From the NCBI GenBank assembly GCA_937990185.1, contig CALKBI010000055.1:1-64000 (forward strand): DNA of 64,000 nucleotides, in the 5' to 3' direction. The stretch is from an uncultured Neomegalonema sp. (GTDB lineage Bacteria; Pseudomonadota; Alphaproteobacteria; Rhodobacterales; Rhodobacteraceae). Of the stretch, positions 58,162 through 64,000 are shown piece by piece. Positions within the stretch are counted from its first letter, which is position 1, and every line of letters starts with the position of its first letter. Under the pieces are notes generated by a model that was not told where the DNA came from, made no database searches, and saw nothing but the letters and a program-made list of their open reading frames with translations. A program made the position numbers and the translations under genes.

Positions 58162-58808
58162 AAATCCACCTCAAGGCGCGTGGCGACTTCAAAGCGGTCC
58201 GCGAGCGTCTTCGCACGAGGACTGTTCTCCAATGCACCGAGGCGGCTTGCCACTGCATTATCAATCAGCGCACCGACATCACGGCACATTTGTTGATATT
58301 CGTCAGAGGCATAAGTATCGATCCACTCGCGATATTCTTCTGAGGTCGCCTCTATCGCAAGTCTCGCACCGATCTCACCGTAGCCCATCACACAAGGCGC
58401 AAGAGCCGCCATCAGATCAAGAAAATCACCGGAATACCCTGCCTCTAATACATAGCGTGTATAGGCAAGATTCTCCTGTTCTTCTTTCGTCGAAAATAAC
58501 GTGCTTTCGTCAATTCCTACGGCGGCACAAGTTTTAATGTGAAGCGGCATCTCATGGTTGACCAGCGCGTCCACTGTAGACGCCGCAATACGCATTTCAT
58601 CGGGCGTTCCTGCTTTCACCGCCGCCAACGCCCAAGCGCGAGAGAAATGAAACAGAAAGACGTAATCTTGCTTTAGATAATGAAGGAAAGAGTGTCGGGG
58701 TAACGATCCGTCCCGCAATCCTTCAACAAAGGCGTGGCGGGTATAATCCGACCAAGCCTCGCTTGCCTCGCCGCGCCACGACTCAAATGTTTTACCGTAA
58801 TCGCTCAT
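58137..58808 (-). CDS. tenA: TenA family protein (aminopyrimidine aminohydrolase/thiaminase II)
   Basis: HAFVEGLRDGSLPRHSFLHYLKQDYVFLFHFSRAWALAA; CVMGYGEIG; YASDEYQ. Confidence 0.93.
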   Translation of the reverse strand: MSDYGKTFESWRGEASEAWSDYTRHAFVEGLRDGSLPRHSFLHYLKQDYVFLFHFSRAWALAAVKAGTPDEMRIAASTVDALVNHEMPLHIKTCAAVGIDESTLFSTKEEQENLAYTRYVLEAGYSGDFLDLMAALAPCVMGYGEIGARLAIEATSEEYREWIDTYASDEYQQMCRDVGALIDNAVASRLGALENSPRAKTLADRFEVATRLEVDFWGMGLRG

Positions 58809-59740
58809 TCCGCAGTCACATCCAAAGCAATATCGGAAACCGGATTGATCGACGGGATCAGCTCCGCGTCTTTGAGAAATTTCTCAAACCGCGCATAGCG
58901 ACCTGCATCCAATGCCGCTGGACGAAGTGCAAAGCGCGGCAACGTATCGGCCCAAGCGCGCGTATTAAGCTCGTCGCCAAGCTCTTTCGATGTGCTGGCA
59001 AAAATCTTACGGCTCTCTTCAGGGTGATTGACGATATATTGCACCGCAAGTTCTGTCGCCGCGAGAAACCGCTGGAGGACATCTTTATCAAGCGCATCCG
59101 ATTTCGCGACATAGATTAACTCATCGTAAGACGGCAATCCTTCTTCTTCGGGGTAGAAACAACGCCCCGGAACGCCTTCAATATCCATTTGGTTCAATTC
59201 GAAATTCCGAAACGCACCAATGACCGCATCGACTTGCCCCGCCATCACAGCAGGGGACAGCGACCAGTTCACATTGACCAACTCAACATCATCAACGCCG
59301 AAACCATGCGGGATAAACATCGCCGAAAGCACAGCTTCCTCGACACCGGCAACCGAGAAACCAACCTTTTTACCTTTAAGATCGGCAACCGATTTAATCG
59401 GACCATCAGCCTTGACCAGCAGGCAGTTCAACGGCGTGGAAACAAGCGTTCCCACCCGTTTCAACGGCAAACCTTCATGGATTTGCAAGTGGAGCTGCGG
59501 TTGATAAGAAATTGCGATATCCGCTTTTCCCGCTGCAACAAGTTTTGGAGGATCAGCGGGATCGGCAGGCGCAATGATTTCCACTTCAAGGTCTTGATCC
59601 GCGAAATACCCTTTCTCATCGGCAACGATGATAGGTCCGTGATCAGGATTTACGAACCAATCCAGGATCAGCGTAACTTTATCCGCCGCAACAGCATTGC
59701 TCGCTGTCAAAATAGCGGCACAGAAGGCAAGGTATTTCAT
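58805..59740 (-). CDS. thiY: ABC transporter substrate-binding protein (ThiY/NMT1-like)
   Basis: From the internal ATG at 59740 with signal peptide; LILDWFVNPDHGPIIVADEKGYFADQDLEVEIIAPADPADPPKLVAAGKADIAISYQPQLHL. Confidence 0.88.
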   Translation of the reverse strand: MKYLAFCAAILTASNAVAADKVTLILDWFVNPDHGPIIVADEKGYFADQDLEVEIIAPADPADPPKLVAAGKADIAISYQPQLHLQIHEGLPLKRVGTLVSTPLNCLLVKADGPIKSVADLKGKKVGFSVAGVEEAVLSAMFIPHGFGVDDVELVNVNWSLSPAVMAGQVDAVIGAFRNFELNQMDIEGVPGRCFYPEEEGLPSYDELIYVAKSDALDKDVLQRFLAATELAVQYIVNHPEESRKIFASTSKELGDELNTRAWADTLPRFALRPAALDAGRYARFEKFLKDAELIPSINPVSDIALDVTAE

Positions 59741-60744
59741 AAGGCTTCCTTTTCGATCGAAATATCTCCGAGCGCGACGAGGGCTAAATCGCCCTGCCAT
59801 GTCTCACGTAACTTTGTTGCGGCCCGCCATGCCCTCAATCCGCTTCGGCAAGCAAGGACGGCGCGTTGGCCTGAGTTTGGGATAATGTCGAAAGTTTCGA
59901 CGGTCCTACGAAGCGCGTTCGGGTGAACAAGCTGGGGCGCTTCTTCTTCCCCGCGCAGATCAATGATGCAATCCGCCTCGGTGATATTACCCGGTGCGAT
60001 AAACTGAAAAGCGCTCTCGGGTTCGCCTGCACCGTCAAACCGAAACCCTCCGAACCGAAATCCATTCGCATTGAAGGTAACAAGCTGACCGAGAGGCGAT
60101 GGAGTCAATTCCAGCAAAACAGACAAGGCCATTTGCGCCTGTATCGCTCCCATTGTACCAACAACTGGCCCTAAAACTCCGGCGGTCGCGCAACTGGCGG
60201 CAGTGTCGGGCAGGTCGGGGAATATCGCCCGCAAAGAAGGTGCGCCTGCACAAAAGCCCCCCGCATACCCGGTCAAGCCAAGAGCGGATGCACTGATGAA
60301 TGGAACACCCGCTGAAAAGCATATATCCGAGGCGATGTAACTTGCTGCAAAACTATCGGCGCAATCAATCACCACTGTCGCATCGTTTATCAGCGTACTT
60401 GCATTGTCGGGATCGAACGCGGCAACAATCGGTGTCACTTTGCTTTCAGGGTTAAGATGCGACAGGCTATCGGCAGCAACCATCGCCTTAGGTTGGCCCA
60501 CTTCGTTTTCACGATACAAAGTTTGGCGATGCAGATTGCTTCTCGACACCACATCCGGGTCGATCAGCGTAATATGACCAACACCAGCACCAACGAGATA
60601 GTCCAACACCGGAACACCAAGACCGCCAGCACCAATCACAAGAACCCTTGCCGCGCGCAGCTTGGCCTGCCCCACCGTTCCGACTTCGGGTAGGATAGAT
60701 TGCCTTATGTAGCGATCATCACTCACCGCGTTGCCTCTATCCAA
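59737..60744 (-). CDS. thiF: ThiF/MoeB/HesA family adenylyltransferase with rhodanese-like C-terminal region
   Basis: VLVIGAGGLGVPVLDYLVGAGVGHITLIDPDVVSRSNLHRQTLY; C-terminal ADCIIDLRGEEEAPQLVHPNALRR. Confidence 0.9.
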   Translation of the reverse strand: MDRGNAVSDDRYIRQSILPEVGTVGQAKLRAARVLVIGAGGLGVPVLDYLVGAGVGHITLIDPDVVSRSNLHRQTLYRENEVGQPKAMVAADSLSHLNPESKVTPIVAAFDPDNASTLINDATVVIDCADSFAASYIASDICFSAGVPFISASALGLTGYAGGFCAGAPSLRAIFPDLPDTAASCATAGVLGPVVGTMGAIQAQMALSVLLELTPSPLGQLVTFNANGFRFGGFRFDGAGEPESAFQFIAPGNITEADCIIDLRGEEEAPQLVHPNALRRTVETFDIIPNSGQRAVLACRSGLRAWRAATKLRETWQGDLALVALGDISIEKEAL

Positions 60745-61319
60745 GCCCGGGTTTGCGACGCCGGATCAGCATTGAGTGTGATATCAGTGACGACAGAAAC
60801 CACATCGGCTCCCGCCGCATAAACAAGCGCGGCCCGCTCAATCGTCATGCCGCCAATCCCGATCAGCGGGCGCTCGCCGATCAGTTCTTTCCATTCCCGA
60901 ACACGGTCTAACCCTTGCTCATGCCACTTCATCTTTTTTAGGATCGTCGGATAGACCGGACCAAGCGCAATATAATCCGCGTCGAGAGACAAAGCGCGAT
61001 CCAATTCAGCGCGGTCATGAGTGCTGATCCCTAACCGTATTCCATGTCGTCTCAGTGCAGGAACATCCGCAGTATCGAGATCTTCCTGACCCAGATGCAC
61101 ATAATCGCATCCCGCATCTATCGCCGCTTTCCAATGATCATTGACGATCAATTGCGCTCCATGTTTGGCGCATAAGTCCCGCGCGGCAATTACCTCAGAA
61201 AGTGCGGCAGATTCATCCAAATCTTTGGCACGCAATTGCACGAGCTTGACACCCAATGGCAACATTTTTGCCAACCAGTCGCAATCTTCAAAGATCGGAT
61301 AAAAGCGATCAAGGGTCAT
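60723..61319 (-). CDS. thiE: Thiamine phosphate synthase
   Basis: [54 protein letters not shown]. Confidence 0.93.
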   Translation of the reverse strand: MTLDRFYPIFEDCDWLAKMLPLGVKLVQLRAKDLDESAALSEVIAARDLCAKHGAQLIVNDHWKAAIDAGCDYVHLGQEDLDTADVPALRRHGIRLGISTHDRAELDRALSLDADYIALGPVYPTILKKMKWHEQGLDRVREWKELIGERPLIGIGGMTIERAALVYAAGADVVSVVTDITLNADPASQTRAWIEATR

Positions 61320-62089
61320 TCAAGAAACGCCTTTCCAATCAGCGGCGTAGAGGGCGATGCCATATCGCGAGGCTCCATAGGGTCGGCATCATAAGCGGCC
61401 TTCCCTGCCTCTACCGCCAAACCAAATGCGCGCGCCATTGCAACAGGGTCTCCCGCTTTTGCGACAGCGGTATTCAACAGCACCGCATCGAAACCCATCT
61501 CCATCGCTTGCGCGGCGTGAGACGGCAACCCTATCCCTGCATCAATCACCATTGGTACGTCAGGAAACTGAGCGCGCATCGTTCTCAAACCATGAAGGTT
61601 ATTAAGGCCAAGCCCAGACCCAATCGGCGCACCCCAAGGCATCAAAACTTTGCATCCCGCATTGAGCAATCGCTCTGCAACAATCAAATCTTCCGTCGTA
61701 TATGGGAAGACTTCGAAACCATCTTCGGTCAGAATTTTAGCGGCTTCGACCAATCCAAAAACATCCGGTTGCAATGTGTCAGTATGGCCGATGACTTCGA
61801 GCTTTATCCAAGGCGTTCCAAAAACCTCGCGCGCCATTTGGGCAGTCGTGACAGCTTCTTTGACAGTGTGACATCCGGCAGTATTTGGCAGGACCGGAAC
61901 ACCGAAATCACTAACAAGCGACCAAAAATCCTGCCCCGCGCGATCTGCTCCACTTTCTCGGCGCAGAGAAACCGTCGCCACACCTGCCCCGCTCGCTTTG
62001 AACGCTTCGGCCATAATTGCAGGCGAAGGGTAAAGCGCCGTACCGAGCATCAACGGACTGGTCAATTCTGTGCCGTAGAACAATGTCAC
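61316..62089 (-). CDS. thiG: Thiazole synthase
   Basis: [73 protein letters not shown]. Confidence 0.95.
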   Translation of the reverse strand: MTLFYGTELTSPLMLGTALYPSPAIMAEAFKASGAGVATVSLRRESGADRAGQDFWSLVSDFGVPVLPNTAGCHTVKEAVTTAQMAREVFGTPWIKLEVIGHTDTLQPDVFGLVEAAKILTEDGFEVFPYTTEDLIVAERLLNAGCKVLMPWGAPIGSGLGLNNLHGLRTMRAQFPDVPMVIDAGIGLPSHAAQAMEMGFDAVLLNTAVAKAGDPVAMARAFGLAVEAGKAAYDADPMEPRDMASPSTPLIGKAFLE

Positions 62090-62091
62090 CC

Positions 62092-62289
62092 TCAGCCCCC
62101 TTGCATCGGTGCAACAACTTCGAGCAAGTCACCGTCAGATAAGGGCGTTGATGCACGGGCAGAAGCCGGAACAAAGTTCCCGTTCAAAGCAGTCGCAATT
62201 TTCGCCGTGCTATAGCCGAGTTCTTCAAGAGCAACGGCAAGGTTTGCCTGTGCGACATCGCGGGCTTCGCCGTTAAGAATGATTTTCAT
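62092..62289 (-). CDS. thiS: Sulfur carrier protein ThiS
   Basis: 65 aa ubiquitin-like protein ending in GG (...EVVAPMQGG). Confidence 0.92.
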   Translation of the reverse strand: MKIILNGEARDVAQANLAVALEELGYSTAKIATALNGNFVPASARASTPLSDGDLLEVVAPMQGG

Positions 62290-63244
62290 CCATCACCTCC
62301 GGTTTCTTGCCTTCTAACAGAAAATCTGCGGTCATACGCGCCATCGCTGGTGCCAATAAAAAACCATGCCGAAAGAGGCCATTAACCCAAGTGGTTTTTC
62401 CGTTTCGGCGAATACGTGGAAGATTATCGGGAAAGGCTGGCCGCGCATCAACACCAATTTCCAGCACTTCCGCTTCTGCAAACGCGGGATGAAGCGCATA
62501 AGCAGCACTCAGCATTTCTAGCAAAGACCGCGCAGTAATGCGGCTGCGCTCACTGCTCTCAATCATTGTCGCACCCAGCATATAAACGCCGTCGCCGCGC
62601 GGAACGATATAAAGCGGTATGCGCGGATGCAAAAGACGGACGGGTCGAGATAGAGTCACATCAGGACAGCGAATAATAAGCATTTCGCCCTTCACGCCGC
62701 GAAGATCTTTCAAATTATCACGCGCTGATAGACCACGACAATCGATAATATCGTTCTCAACTGTGCCCGTATTGCCAACCGTTACACCCTTTGCGGCGAG
62801 TTGATCAGAGAGGCTTTGCAACGCATCACGCGGCGACAGATGCGCTTCATCTTTAAAATAAAGCGCGCGATCAAATCGACCTGCCAAGTCCGGCTCAAGG
62901 GCTTCAACACCGCTTCCATCCAGCGTTTGAAATCCTTCAGTCCGCCGTGCAAACCTGTCCAGCTCTCGTTTGTCTCGGTCAAGTGCGATCACCAATGTTC
63001 CAGCACGTGTGACGGGAACATGATTGCCCCACCAATCGAACGATTCTTGGCCAAGTCGAAGGACAGGTTCTTCAGCGGATTCGCGCTCGCACCACGGGGC
63101 CAACATGCCACCGGCCCACCATGAACACGCATGAGGGCCGGGTGTGGCCGCATTATCGACAAGCTCGACCTTGGCCCCCCTTGCCATCATCTCTGTTGCC
63201 ACGCAGAGGCCAGCCACACCTGCACCGATGATACTAAAGTGCAT
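62273..63244 (-). CDS. thiO: Glycine oxidase ThiO
   Basis: FSIIGAGVAGLCVATEMMARGAKVELVD; CSWWAGGMLAPWCERE; RPAFPDNLPRIRRNGKTTWVNGLFRHGFLLAPAMA. Confidence 0.9.
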   Translation of the reverse strand: MHFSIIGAGVAGLCVATEMMARGAKVELVDNAATPGPHACSWWAGGMLAPWCERESAEEPVLRLGQESFDWWGNHVPVTRAGTLVIALDRDKRELDRFARRTEGFQTLDGSGVEALEPDLAGRFDRALYFKDEAHLSPRDALQSLSDQLAAKGVTVGNTGTVENDIIDCRGLSARDNLKDLRGVKGEMLIIRCPDVTLSRPVRLLHPRIPLYIVPRGDGVYMLGATMIESSERSRITARSLLEMLSAAYALHPAFAEAEVLEIGVDARPAFPDNLPRIRRNGKTTWVNGLFRHGFLLAPAMARMTADFLLEGKKPEVMDENHS

Positions 63245-64000
63245 TATCGGACCAAAGAGCATGAAAGTGATGGACGGGGCCGTGACCGCTTCCGACCTTT
63301 AAAGTATCCGCCTGCGCAATCGCGGCCTGCAGATACGCATGAGCCGACCCAGTGGCCTCAACAAGCGAAGCGCCCTTTGCCAACTCAGCCGCCAAAGCCG
63401 CAGACAAGGTACACCCTGTCCCATGCGTGTTTTTCGTATCAAGGCGAGGCGCAGTCAGCATCAGGGTCTCCCCCTCTTGCTCAACAAGACGGTCCACACA
63501 GGAATCCCCTGTCCCATGCCCTCCTTTAACAAGAACAGCTTTCGCGCCGAGCGCGATCAGTTCATTCGCTTGCTCAACAGGGCTTGTTGCTGTTGGCGCA
63601 AGGCGCGCAAGTTCAGGCAAATTAGGGGTGAGAACAGTCGCGCGCGGAAGCATATGCGCGATCAACGCCGCAACCGCCTCATCTTGAAGCAAAGCATCAC
63701 CGGATTTCGCAATCATCACAGGATCAAGAACAATCGGTCCGGTAAAATTTGCAAGGCAATCCGCCACGGCACGAATAATCTCGGGAGAAAACAGCATTCC
63801 AATCTTTATCGCGCCAATATCCAGATCATCGAGTACCGCATCTATCTGAGCCGCGACGATCTCAGGATCAATCGCAGCAACAGCGGTAACGGCCTTGGTG
63901 TTTTGTGCCGTCACCGCTGTAATCACGCTGGAGCCATAAACGCCAAGAGCTGAAAATGCTTTTAGATCAGCTTGAATCCCTGCACCGCCACCGCTATCGG
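63234..64000 (-). CDS. thiD: Hydroxymethylpyrimidine (phosphate) kinase; runs off the window end
   Basis: The frame continues to the edge (DSGGGAGIQADLKAFSALGVYGSSVITAVTAQNT); VLDPVMIAKSGDALL; TKNTHGTGCTLSAALAAELAKG. Confidence 0.95.
   Translation of the reverse strand, partial: DSGGGAGIQADLKAFSALGVYGSSVITAVTAQNTKAVTAVAAIDPEIVAAQIDAVLDDLDIGAIKIGMLFSPEIIRAVADCLANFTGPIVLDPVMIAKSGDALLQDEAVAALIAHMLPRATVLTPNLPELARLAPTATSPVEQANELIALGAKAVLVKGGHGTGDSCVDRLVEQEGETLMLTAPRLDTKNTHGTGCTLSAALAAELAKGASLVEATGSAHAYLQAAIAQADTLKVGSGHGPVHHFHALWSDNAL

Noticed and set aside
1-64000. CRISPR array, tRNA or rRNA genes
   Set aside because: No regularly spaced identical direct repeats of CRISPR length and no cloverleaf-like or rRNA sequence recognised in the spacers by eye; a tRNAscan/Infernal run would be decisive.

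Overview
The window is a dense, ordinary-looking chromosomal segment of an alphaproteobacterium. The lineage is inferred from gene content (DUF1489, DUF2849/DUF934 sulfite operon, DUF1127, DUF2927, TRAP DctQM fusion). It holds about 70 protein genes. I found no rRNA, tRNA, CRISPR array, integrase or transposase. Main blocks: (1) acs 5' end (window edge), queG, GST, IclR/GMC oxidoreductase, TerC; (2) TRAP transporter DctP + fused DctQM with two clear intrinsic terminators; (3) HIBADH-like dehydrogenase, penicillin acylase, rpe, DUF1489, ACT protein, glycerate kinase, gamma-carbonic anhydrase, GFA protein, NDP-sugar epimerase, cobD, trhO; (4) a translationally coupled phr / FAD-oxidoreductase / DUF1365 / Cfa-like operon; (5) persulfide-dioxygenase-like MBL protein with a structured promoter region; (6) SSADH + HIBADH-like pair; (7) AsnC/Lrp regulator divergent from a cysG-DUF2849-cysI-DUF934 operon; (8) a probable envelope-stress operon at 39.2-45.8 kb: lipoprotein, XpaC-like, TelA, two DUF2927 paralogs, SPFH-GYF2, YdjG-like zinc-ribbon protein; (9) an accessory catabolic region: BKACE, hydroxyacid dehydrogenase, HIBADH, LLM flavoenzyme, GST, alpha/beta hydrolase, sterol desaturase, M24-like, PhyH, cupin, M20; (10) a compact thiamin biosynthesis/HMP salvage operon: thiD-O-S-G-E-F-Y-tenA-thiZ-thiX. 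The best candidates for undescribed biology are the envelope operon with its two DUF2927 paralogs (zincin-like but degenerate EExxQ motif), an M24-fold protein lacking the canonical metal ligands, and helically phased T/A-tract repeats in three intergenic regions. All functional calls come from reading protein motifs, not database searches.
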